NCBI GenBank assembly: GCA_000635535.1
Contig: JFMF01000421.1
Location: forward strand, 1-12,396
Direction of reading: 5' to 3'
Length of the DNA stretch: 12,396 nucleotides
Source: Prochlorococcus sp. scB243_496M6
GTDB taxonomy: Bacteria > Cyanobacteriota > Cyanobacteriia > PCC-6307 > Cyanobiaceae
Shown here one piece after another: positions 1 to 6,361 of this stretch. Each line of letters begins with the position of its first letter. The first letter of the stretch is position 1. The notes beneath the pieces were generated by a model. It searched no databases. It had not been told where the DNA came from and was given only the letters and a program-made list of their open reading frames with translations. Both the position numbers and the translations under genes were made by a program.

Positions 1-139
1 CATCAATTGTGGCTGCTGCCAATACAGCTGTGGCACCCATCATTCCTGAATTAGGAGAAGAATTTTTGGAGTTTGGTGCATCACTGTTTTTTCCCTTTTT
101 TTCTGTTGAATTTTGATTTAACTTATCTGATGAGGTCAT
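1..139 (-). CDS. Unidentified protein, N-terminal part only (runs off the window)
   Basis: An open frame starts at an ATG on the minus strand (complement of 137-139) and stays open for 46 codons to the window edge, so the C-terminus is missing. Residues 1-32 are low-complexity and rich in Ser, Asn and Lys, which suggests a disordered tail. Residues 33-46 (GMMGATAVLAAATID) turn small and hydrophobic and could begin a membrane segment or an Ala-rich helix. I do not recognise the family. The gene is on the same strand as the 52-residue gene and pepP upstream of it, but a 106-base gap makes separate transcription plausible. No Shine-Dalgarno sequence is visible. The main support is the uninterrupted frame and the sensible start, so confidence is moderate. 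Confidence 0.6.
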   Translation of the reverse strand, partial: MTSSDKLNQNSTEKKGKNSDAPNSKNSSPNSGMMGATAVLAAATID

Positions 140-143
140 TCAA

Positions 144-160
144 TTATTAATGTTTAATAA
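144..160. repeat. Short perfect inverted repeat in the leader of the left-edge gene
   Basis: TTATTAA (144-150) and TTAATAA (154-160) are perfect inverted copies around a 3-base loop. The repeat sits 4 bases upstream of the start codon of the minus-strand partial gene. It could be an operator or a 5' leader hairpin. It is made only of A and T in an AT-rich gap, so chance is a serious alternative. Confidence 0.3.
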
Positions 161-217
161 ATAATTTATCAGTTTATGGTCACATTTTGATTGATTTATT
201 CAAAATTTCTTGATTTT

Positions 218-231
218 AGTTATTGATAACT
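218..231. repeat. Short imperfect palindrome after the 52-residue gene
   Basis: AGTTAT (218-223) and ATAACT (226-231) are inverted copies separated by two bases. The element lies about 15 bases past the stop of the small minus-strand gene. It is too short, with too small a loop, to call a terminator. A protein-binding palindrome or chance are both possible. Confidence 0.25.
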
Positions 232-245
232 TCTAAACATGATTT

Positions 246-404
246 TTATCTATCGTGAGATACTTCATAAAAATCATAAATAGTAGCCTCCAATGAATCC
301 CAAAGATCTTTGGGGATATCATTTTCTTCTGCGAACATGCCAAGCTGACTAGCTAAGCCTCTCGCTTGAGAGAGTTTCGAATCATATGAATCGGACTTAT
401 TCAT
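246..404 (-). CDS. Small hypothetical protein, 52 aa
   Basis: A complete 52-codon frame runs from an ATG (complement of 402-404) to TAA (complement of 246-248). The product is soluble and acidic at the C-terminal end, with no Cys and no hydrophobic segment. It begins MNKSDSYDSKLSQARGLASQ, and its C-terminal part (about residues 24-48) is rich in acidic and aromatic residues and looks helical. I do not recognise a named family. Support for a real gene comes from its amino-acid composition, which is far from the lysine/asparagine/isoleucine noise of random AT-rich frames, from its position between two same-strand genes, and from a candidate promoter just upstream. It lies 55 bases downstream of pepP. 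No Shine-Dalgarno sequence is visible. Confidence 0.6.
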   Translation of the reverse strand: MNKSDSYDSKLSQARGLASQLGMFAEENDIPKDLWDSLEATIYDFYEVSHDR

Positions 405-427
405 TTTTGAGCTTTAAACTATATAAA

Positions 428-456
428 AAAATAAATCTATTAACTTGATAAGTCAA
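428..456 (-). promoter_or_regulatory. Candidate sigma-70-type promoter for the 52-aa gene
   Basis: On the minus strand TTGACT (complement of 451-456) is followed after exactly 17 bases by TATTTT (complement of 428-433). This would place a transcript start near 421, giving a leader of about 17 bases before the ATG at 404. The boxes match consensus at 5/6 and 4/6. AT-rich DNA produces such matches by chance, so this is only a candidate. Confidence 0.33.
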
Positions 457-459
457 ATT

Positions 460-1785
460 TCAAAATTCTAAATCAGAAATTTCTTTTAGTGCAGCAATAC
501 TTAAAACATCTGGGTTTGTATCTGTGACCAGGACATCATCTTCTATTCTTATCCCTATGCCTTTCCATTTCTCATCTATAGGGGGTTGTCCCTCAGGAAC
601 TGGGATTCTATCACTTATATAAATCCCAGGTTCTACAGTCAGAATCATTCCATTCTGTAATGGCACTTCATAGTCTCCCATTCTGTATGCTCCAACATCA
701 TGAACATCTAAGCCTAGCCAATGTCCAGTTCTATGCATGTATAGATGTTTATAAGATTGATTCTCAATTATCTCATCAGTACTACCCGACAATAAGCCAA
801 TTTCTTTTAATCCTTCTATGAGAATTGTTAAAGCAACATTATGAACAACACTAGAATTAGATCCTTTTACTGCACTTTTAATAGCATTTTTCTGAGCACT
901 CAATACAATTTCATAAATAACCTTTTGCTCATTAGAAAATTTGCCACCTATCGGAATAGTTCTTGTTATGTCTCCATTGTAATAATCAATTAGTGAGCAG
1001 CCAGCATCCACCAATAATAAATCTTCCTTATTTAAGGGTGAGTTATTTGAAGTGTAATGCAAAATACAGGCATTATCTCCTGATGCAACAATCGAGTTAT
1101 AAGCTGGCCCTCTCGCTCCTTTTTCCAGAAAAAATCCCTCTAGAAGACCCTGAATTTGTCTTTCATTTTTCTTTGATGAGATAGATTCTCTAACTAATTC
1201 ATGAGCTTCGGCTGAGATTTGTATAGCTTCTCTCATTCTCTTTATTTCAAATTCACTTTTAATTAATCTCATTTCATTTAAATAAATTTCTGGAGATTTT
1301 ATAGAATTTCCACCAATGCCTAATCTTGAACGATTTTCAAGTTGTTGTGAAAAAATTTCAAGTATTATTTTCTCAACTGATGGATGCTTACCAATAGAAA
1401 AAACAAGTTCATCAGAACCGTTTATATAGGCTGGGAGTAAATCTCTTAATTCGTTTATAGAGTGAGCCTTATCAGCATTAAACTCTTTTTCAGCGCCTTC
1501 TAAACCCCATCTAAAGCCATGCCAGACTTCGCTTATAACATCTTTAGGAGAAACAAACATAATAAACCTCTCTCCCTTTGGCTTATGTGATAAGAAAAGG
1601 GCGATTGCATCTGGCTCATCAAAACCGGTTAAATACCAAAAATTACTATCTTGTCTAAAAGGATATTCACAATCAGCATGATGCTTTACGAGATTAGCCC
1701 CGGGGATAATAGCAGCTTTTCCATTTAATTTATTGAGGAAGATATCTCTTCTTTCTTCAAAAACTTTATTTTCAGGTTTAAACAT
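460..1785 (-). CDS. pepP: Xaa-Pro aminopeptidase (aminopeptidase P, M24B family)
   Basis: This is a probable cytosolic metallopeptidase that removes an N-terminal residue preceding proline. At 441 residues it has the usual length of bacterial aminopeptidase P. An N-terminal creatinase/AMP_N-like domain (about residues 5-135, including YPFRQDSNFWYLTGF at 41-55) is followed by the pita-bread catalytic domain (about 175-430). All five dinuclear metal ligands expected in the family are visible: D260 (VDAG), D272 (NGDITRT), H355 (HRTGHWLGLDVHD), E385 (TVEPGIYI) and E415 (RIEDD). H243 and H362 match the conserved substrate or proton-shuttle histidines. The start is the only sensible one, immediately before the family's N-terminal domain. 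It is divergent from the CNNM-like gene across a 73-base gap. Nothing is missing or odd, so it should be active, most likely with Mn2+ as in the characterised relatives. Confidence 0.95.
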   Translation of the reverse strand: MFKPENKVFEERRDIFLNKLNGKAAIIPGANLVKHHADCEYPFRQDSNFWYLTGFDEPDAIALFLSHKPKGERFIMFVSPKDVISEVWHGFRWGLEGAEKEFNADKAHSINELRDLLPAYINGSDELVFSIGKHPSVEKIILEIFSQQLENRSRLGIGGNSIKSPEIYLNEMRLIKSEFEIKRMREAIQISAEAHELVRESISSKKNERQIQGLLEGFFLEKGARGPAYNSIVASGDNACILHYTSNNSPLNKEDLLLVDAGCSLIDYYNGDITRTIPIGGKFSNEQKVIYEIVLSAQKNAIKSAVKGSNSSVVHNVALTILIEGLKEIGLLSGSTDEIIENQSYKHLYMHRTGHWLGLDVHDVGAYRMGDYEVPLQNGMILTVEPGIYISDRIPVPEGQPPIDEKWKGIGIRIEDDVLVTDTNPDVLSIAALKEISDLEF

Positions 1786-1858
1786 AAATGTGTATTGGCG
1801 TGTTTAAAAAAAAAATGGAAGAATGAATTAACACAGATTAAGTATCTAATCTATTTTA
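1786..1858. promoter_or_regulatory. Divergent intergenic region between pepP and the CNNM-like gene
   Basis: These 73 bases must hold the 5' signals of two divergent transcripts. They contain a run of ten A residues (1806-1815) and a 6-bp inverted repeat, AGATTA (1835-1840) and TAATCT (1847-1852), ending six bases before the plus-strand ATG. I found no convincing paired -35/-10 boxes at a workable distance from either start codon. The promoter assignment rests on gene orientation alone. Confidence 0.45.
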
Positions 1859-2836
1859 ATGGAACCAAGTGTTTACGGTTTAGTTATTCTCATTATTATC
1901 ATTTTAATTGGGTCAGCATGTTGTTCGGGAGTAGAAGCTGCTTTTTTAGCTGTAAATTCAATTAGAATTCTAGAGATAGCCTCCAAACAAAAACCAAAAA
2001 GTTCTGCAAATCAACTCCTTAAACTTAGAAAACATCTTGGAAGGACATTAACTGTAATTACTATTACTAATAATGGATTTAACATAATAGGAAGTCTTAT
2101 TTTAGGTGTATATGGAGCATTGGTAATTAATAGTAGTTATGGATTAACCCTGTTTTCAATTGCTTTTTATATACTAGTTGTCTTAGTAGGAGAAGTACTA
2201 CCTAAGGCTCTCGGTACAAGATTCTCAGTTCAAATAGCATTATTATCAGTTCCTATCTTGAGAATATTGAATACTTTAATGAGGCCATTCTTGATATTAA
2301 TAGAGCAAATATTTCCAGTTATTACTGCAGAAAATGAAATATCAACTGATGAAGAAGAAATTAGACAAATGGCAAAAATTGGAAGCCAAAAAGGTTTAAT
2401 AGAAGCTGATGAGGCAGCAATGATATTTAAGGTTTTTCAATTAAATGATTTAAAAGCTAAAGATTTAATGATCCCCAGAGTATCAGCCCCTTATCTTAAT
2501 GGGTCTTCAAATCTTGAAGAAATTTCAAAACTTATAATGGCTGATAACTCCGCATGGTGGGTTATTTTGGGCGATAAGGTTGACAAAATACAGGGGGTAG
2601 TCCCTCGTGAGAGAATGCTAGCAGAATTAATAAATGGTGAAAATAAAAAATTATTGTCAGAAATTTGCGAACCTGTTGACTACATTCCCGAAATGATCAA
2701 AGCAGATCAATTATTAACAAGATTTGACAAGAATCATAAAGGAGTAAAAGTAGTAGTAGATGAATTTGGGGGATTTGTGGGCATTATTGGCGCAGAAGCT
2801 GTTTTATCTGTCTTAGCTGGCTGGTGGAAGAAATAA
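1859..2836 (+). CDS. CNNM/DUF21-type membrane protein with CBS-like region, lacking the CorC_HlyC tail
   Basis: This 325-residue integral membrane protein belongs to the CNNM/CorC (HlyC/CorC) superfamily, whose members are linked to Mg2+ and other divalent-cation transport. Residues 1-150 form a DUF21-type membrane domain: a first hydrophobic helix (about 5-22), the small/acidic motif SGVEAAF (23-29), TNNGFN (70-75), further helices at about 75-92 and 96-115, and the hallmark GEVLPK (111-116). A linker with an acidic patch (STDEEEIRQM, 162-171) leads to a CBS-pair-like region (about 200-320) with LMIPR (203-207) and VVDEFGGFVGII (299-310). Typical family members run past 400 residues and end in a CorC_HlyC domain. 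This one stops at GWWKK right after the CBS region, with a clean in-frame stop. It is the first gene of a tight block with the GTPase, nadD and nadE. Substrate and direction of transport cannot be told. Confidence 0.85.
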   Translation: MEPSVYGLVILIIIILIGSACCSGVEAAFLAVNSIRILEIASKQKPKSSANQLLKLRKHLGRTLTVITITNNGFNIIGSLILGVYGALVINSSYGLTLFSIAFYILVVLVGEVLPKALGTRFSVQIALLSVPILRILNTLMRPFLILIEQIFPVITAENEISTDEEEIRQMAKIGSQKGLIEADEAAMIFKVFQLNDLKAKDLMIPRVSAPYLNGSSNLEEISKLIMADNSAWWVILGDKVDKIQGVVPRERMLAELINGENKKLLSEICEPVDYIPEMIKADQLLTRFDKNHKGVKVVVDEFGGFVGIIGAEAVLSVLAGWWKK

Positions 2837-2839
2837 GTC

Positions 2840-4081
2840 ATGAAAAAATTTAAAAATAACAAAAATTATTTACTTTTAAAAAATTGGTGGGACAGTGTTG
2901 ATCTTACCAACTATGAAAAAAGTTTCTTTAATAAAGAAATAATTTCTTTTAATCAACAACTTTTTAGGCTCAAAGAAAAAAAAATAAGAATTAGCGTATA
3001 TGGTAAATCAGGCGTAGGAAAATCTTCTGTTTTAAATTCTTTATTAGAAAAAGATATATTCAAAACAAATATTATCAACGGGACCACGAGAGAAATACAA
3101 TCGGAGCTTTGGACCCTAAAAAATCAAACACTTAGTTGTATAGAGTTGCTAGATTCTCCGGGATTTGATTTTTGCAATATTAAATTCTCAGATAAATTTC
3201 ACTCTCGCATAAATCATTCAGATCTTGTTTTATTCTTAGTTTCGGGAGATTTAAATAGGAATGAATTAAACAAAATTAGCTCTTTAATTGAAGAGGGAAA
3301 AAAAGTAATTATTATTTTGAATAAAATCGATCTTTTTAATAAAAATGACTTAAAAGAAATTATTGAAAATATAAAGTCTAAGCTCCCAAAAGACTTAAAA
3401 ATTCCAATAATTCTCAATAATGGGAAAAATCTTAAAAATTATCTAACAAAAATAATAAATCAATATGGTGAGATATTTTTAGCACTTAATTCACTTCAAC
3501 AAGCTGACAAATTGTTTCTGAAAATAAAAGAGCAAAGATTGAAAAGAAGACAGAAATTAGCTCAATCAACTATTGGTAAATTTTCGACTATAAAGGCATC
3601 CGCTGTAGCTCTTAATCCCTTTATTTTATTTGATGTTGCTGGTAGTTTCGCACTAGATACTGCATTGATTAGCGAATTAAGTAAGATTTACGGATTAAAG
3701 TTGAAAGGTGAATCTACAAGAAAAATATTTAAAAATATATCCATTAATAATTTATGTTTAGGATTCACCCAAGTCGGCGTCAATACCTCTTTCAACCTCA
3801 TTAAGAAAATAATTTTATTGTCGGCACCTTTCACTAATGGGCTCTCATTATTACCCTATGGACCCATTGCAATTATTCAGGCAGCAATCGCAGTGCATTC
3901 TACAAAAATCCTAGGGAAACTAGCAGCAAAAGAAATATTTATAAGAAGCAAAGCTTCTTTTATAGAACCCGCTATTATGATCCAAAATATTACTTTGAAT
4001 GACCCAGATATTTTGAACCACATAAATATTTATTTTTCAAATAGAAATTTAAATAGTAATTTTATTAGCATTCTGCCTTAA
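2840..4081 (+). CDS. Membrane-associated GTPase with DUF697-like C-terminal domain
   Basis: This 413-residue protein has an Era/YihA-like GTPase domain. The visible motifs are the G1 P-loop GKSGVGKS (55-62), a G2 candidate GTTRE (81-85), G3 DSPG (105-108) and G4 NKID (161-164). The C-terminal half (about 250-365) resembles DUF697: a hydrophobic stretch KASAVALNPFILFDVAGSFA (252-271) leading into an ISELSKIYGL-like amphipathic helix, and a second hydrophobic segment near 322-352. This suggests membrane attachment. The cellular role is unknown. DUF697 GTPases are common in cyanobacteria, but I know of no firm function. It begins three bases after the stop of the CNNM-like gene and ends seven bases before nadD, so co-translation with both is likely. 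The N-terminal 45 residues are Lys/Asn-rich and not diagnostic. Confidence 0.85.
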   Translation: MKKFKNNKNYLLLKNWWDSVDLTNYEKSFFNKEIISFNQQLFRLKEKKIRISVYGKSGVGKSSVLNSLLEKDIFKTNIINGTTREIQSELWTLKNQTLSCIELLDSPGFDFCNIKFSDKFHSRINHSDLVLFLVSGDLNRNELNKISSLIEEGKKVIIILNKIDLFNKNDLKEIIENIKSKLPKDLKIPIILNNGKNLKNYLTKIINQYGEIFLALNSLQQADKLFLKIKEQRLKRRQKLAQSTIGKFSTIKASAVALNPFILFDVAGSFALDTALISELSKIYGLKLKGESTRKIFKNISINNLCLGFTQVGVNTSFNLIKKIILLSAPFTNGLSLLPYGPIAIIQAAIAVHSTKILGKLAAKEIFIRSKASFIEPAIMIQNITLNDPDILNHINIYFSNRNLNSNFISILP

Positions 4082-4088
4082 AACTTAA

Positions 4089-4667
4089 ATGGGAAAAAGC
4101 ATTGCATTATTTGGTACCAGTGCAGATCCACCTACCATTGGACATAAAAAAATACTTGAAGAATTATCCAAAATATATGCATTTACAATTGGTTACGTTA
4201 GTAACAATCCCAACAAAAATCACAAAGAAGATATCTCAATTCGTAGCTATTTATTAAAAACTCTTATTGCAGATTTAGATAATCCTAAAATTTTATTTAA
4301 TCAAAGTCTTAGTAGCCAATGGGCAGTAGAATCAATAAAAAAATGTAAAAGAATTTATGAATTAAATAATTTAGATTTTGTTATTGGGAGCGATTTGATT
4401 AAAGATATTTTCTACTGGAAAAATTTTGATAAAATTACTAATGAGGTTAGTTTTTTAGTAATTTTAAGAGAGGGATATCCTATTGAATCTAATACTCTTA
4501 AAATGTTAGAAACTAATAAAGTGAAATTCAAGATTTCGACCATAAAAATCCCAAACATTTCAAGTTCTAAGCTCAGGTCAAATTTTAATTATTCTAATTT
4601 ACCAAATTCATTAATAGATATTGTTAAAAAGAATAATTTATATGAATCCTCTAAATTAGTTGAATGA
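4089..4667 (+). CDS. nadD: Nicotinate-nucleotide adenylyltransferase
   Basis: NadD joins nicotinate mononucleotide and ATP to give deamido-NAD and pyrophosphate in the cytosol. The 192-residue product has the nucleotidyltransferase HxGH signature in the form FGTSADPPTIGH (8-19), the nicotinate-side loop SNNPNKNHK (38-46), VIGSDL (98-103) and the C-terminal ATP-binding motif ISSSKLR (157-163; canonical ISSTxIR). The first motif departs from the common GGTFDPxHxGH by having Ser-Ala before DPP and Pro-Thr before the catalytic Gly-His. The length is typical. The stop codon overlaps the nadE start (ATGA at 4664-4667), which points to translational coupling of two successive pathway enzymes and supports NadD over other adenylyltransferases such as CoaD. 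No Shine-Dalgarno sequence is evident. Confidence 0.9.
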   Translation: MGKSIALFGTSADPPTIGHKKILEELSKIYAFTIGYVSNNPNKNHKEDISIRSYLLKTLIADLDNPKILFNQSLSSQWAVESIKKCKRIYELNNLDFVIGSDLIKDIFYWKNFDKITNEVSFLVILREGYPIESNTLKMLETNKVKFKISTIKIPNISSSKLRSNFNYSNLPNSLIDIVKKNNLYESSKLVE

Positions 4668-6361
4668 AGTTTTTACTTGCTCAAATTAATCCAGTTGTTG
4701 GTGATTTAAAGGGTAATGCAAAAAGAATACTTTGTACTGCTTCGAAAGCTTGTTCAAATTCTGCTGATTTAGTTCTTACCCCAGAATTATCACTATGGGG
4801 ATATCCAGCAAAGGATCTACTTCTAAAAAAAAATTTAATCAAAAATCAATATCAAATTCTTGACCAATTAGCCTTAGATATTAATAAAAAATATGGAAAC
4901 TTGAGTATTACAGTTGGGATAGCTGAGATAATAAATGATTCTTTTTTCCCAAATCTCTATAATTCTATTGCATTGCTTGAGCGCGGCGAGTGGAAAATAA
5001 TTGCTCGTAAAATTATTCTTCCCACCTATGAAGTATTTGATGAGAAAAGATACTTTAGATCAGAAGAAAAAGTTTCAGTATTAACAAAAGAAATTAATAA
5101 TAAAACTTGGCGACTTGGCTTAACTATATGTGAGGATTTATGGGTCAACAAAAACATAGAAGGTAGAGGAATTCATAAAAAGAATCCTATTTTTGATTTA
5201 AAGAAAAAAAAAGTTGATATTTTAGTGAACTTATCGGCCTCCCCATATACCTTCAAAAAGTTAGAGCTAAGATCCAAAGTTTCCAGTTTTGCTGCTCAAT
5301 ATCTTCAAGTACCGCTGATATATGTAAACCAGATTGGAGCAAATGACAATTTAATTTTTGATGGAAATAGTTTTATTCTTGATAAGAATGGATCTAAAAT
5401 TAAGCAATTAAAATCTTTTTCAGAAGACCTCTCCATTTGGGACAGTGAGCAAACAAAACCTCAAAAAAATAAATTTGAAAAGTCTGAAATGTCATCAATT
5501 TTTGATGCATTAGTACTTGGCGTTAGGGATTATGCTCAAAAATGCGGTTTTAAAACAGCTTTAATTGGACTAAGTGGTGGCATTGATTCAGCACTAGTTT
5601 CAGCAATTGCGACAGCTGCTCTTGGTAGTAATAATATTTATTGCATCTCAATGCCCTCTAAGTGGAACTCATCTCATTCAAAGAGCGATGCGAAAGATTT
5701 AGCCAGAAGATTAAATATAAATTTCAATAGCATTCCAATTGAAAATTTGATGAACTCGTTTGAAGAATCTTTATTAAATACCATATCTTTCGAGATGGCT
5801 GAAATAACAAATCAAAATATTCAATCAAGAATCAGAGGAACGCTTCTTATGGCTTTAGCAAATCAAGAAAAGCATTTATTACTTTCAACAGGAAATAAAT
5901 CAGAGCTAGCTGTAGGATATTGCACACTTTATGGTGATATGAATGGGGGATTATCGGTGATTGGGGATTTATATAAAACTAATGTTTTTAAATTATGCAA
6001 TTGGCTTGATAGTGAAGATTCAATTAATCATAGAAAATCATATAAGTTAGATACATGTGTAGATTTAATTGGAGAAAATATACGTAAGAAAGCTCCAAGT
6101 GCCGAATTAGGTCCTGATCAATTAGATACTGATTCTCTCCCACCTTATTCTATTTTAGATAATATTCTTAAAGGAATTATTGAAGAGAAAAAAGATTTAC
6201 TACAACTAGAAGAAGATGGTTATAAAAAAGATTTAATTTTAAAAATTATCTCACTAATAAAAAAAGCTGAATTCAAAAGAAAGCAGGCTCCTCCAATCCT
6301 AAAACTAAGCAGTCAATCATTAGGAAGTGACTGGAGAGTTCCCATAGCAATATCTTATTAA
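4664..6361 (+). CDS. nadE: Glutamine-dependent NAD+ synthetase
   Basis: This two-domain enzyme converts deamido-NAD to NAD+ using ATP and ammonia released from glutamine. At 565 residues it has the length of the bacterial glutamine-dependent form. The N-terminal nitrilase-like glutaminase domain (about 1-260) shows the Glu-Lys-Cys triad: E41 (TPELSLWGYP), K116 (RKIILP) and C156 (GLTICEDLW). The C-terminal synthetase domain has the PP-loop SGGIDSA (304-310) and the STGNKSELAVGYCTLYGD segment (408-425) that binds the nicotinate side, followed by a conserved APSAEL (477-482). All key residues are present. The start is fixed by the ATGA overlap with nadD and by the family's typical MKFLLAQINPVVGD opening. 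Its stop overlaps the convergent DUF3326 gene by four bases. Confidence 0.96.
   Translation: MKFLLAQINPVVGDLKGNAKRILCTASKACSNSADLVLTPELSLWGYPAKDLLLKKNLIKNQYQILDQLALDINKKYGNLSITVGIAEIINDSFFPNLYNSIALLERGEWKIIARKIILPTYEVFDEKRYFRSEEKVSVLTKEINNKTWRLGLTICEDLWVNKNIEGRGIHKKNPIFDLKKKKVDILVNLSASPYTFKKLELRSKVSSFAAQYLQVPLIYVNQIGANDNLIFDGNSFILDKNGSKIKQLKSFSEDLSIWDSEQTKPQKNKFEKSEMSSIFDALVLGVRDYAQKCGFKTALIGLSGGIDSALVSAIATAALGSNNIYCISMPSKWNSSHSKSDAKDLARRLNINFNSIPIENLMNSFEESLLNTISFEMAEITNQNIQSRIRGTLLMALANQEKHLLLSTGNKSELAVGYCTLYGDMNGGLSVIGDLYKTNVFKLCNWLDSEDSINHRKSYKLDTCVDLIGENIRKKAPSAELGPDQLDTDSLPPYSILDNILKGIIEEKKDLLQLEEDGYKKDLILKIISLIKKAEFKRKQAPPILKLSSQSLGSDWRVPIAISY

Noticed and set aside
205..240. Riboswitch or small RNA after the 52-residue gene
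   Set aside because: There is only one short AT-rich palindrome and no T-run or larger structure, so I see no support for an RNA gene.
963..1184. Plus-strand open frame inside pepP
   Set aside because: It lies wholly within a well-supported minus-strand gene, has no family resemblance, and is a shadow of that coding sequence.
1806..1815. Run of ten A residues considered as a phase-variable tract
   Set aside because: It is in a non-coding divergent region of very AT-rich DNA, where such runs are expected; no reading frame depends on it.
1829..1858. TTAACA and TATTTT as promoter boxes for the CNNM-like gene
   Set aside because: The spacing is near right, but the transcript would start inside the gene after its ATG, and no alternative start codon is close by.
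3214..3417. Minus-strand open frame inside the GTPase gene
   Set aside because: It is made of Ile/Phe/Ser/Lys-rich noise opposite a protein with intact G motifs.
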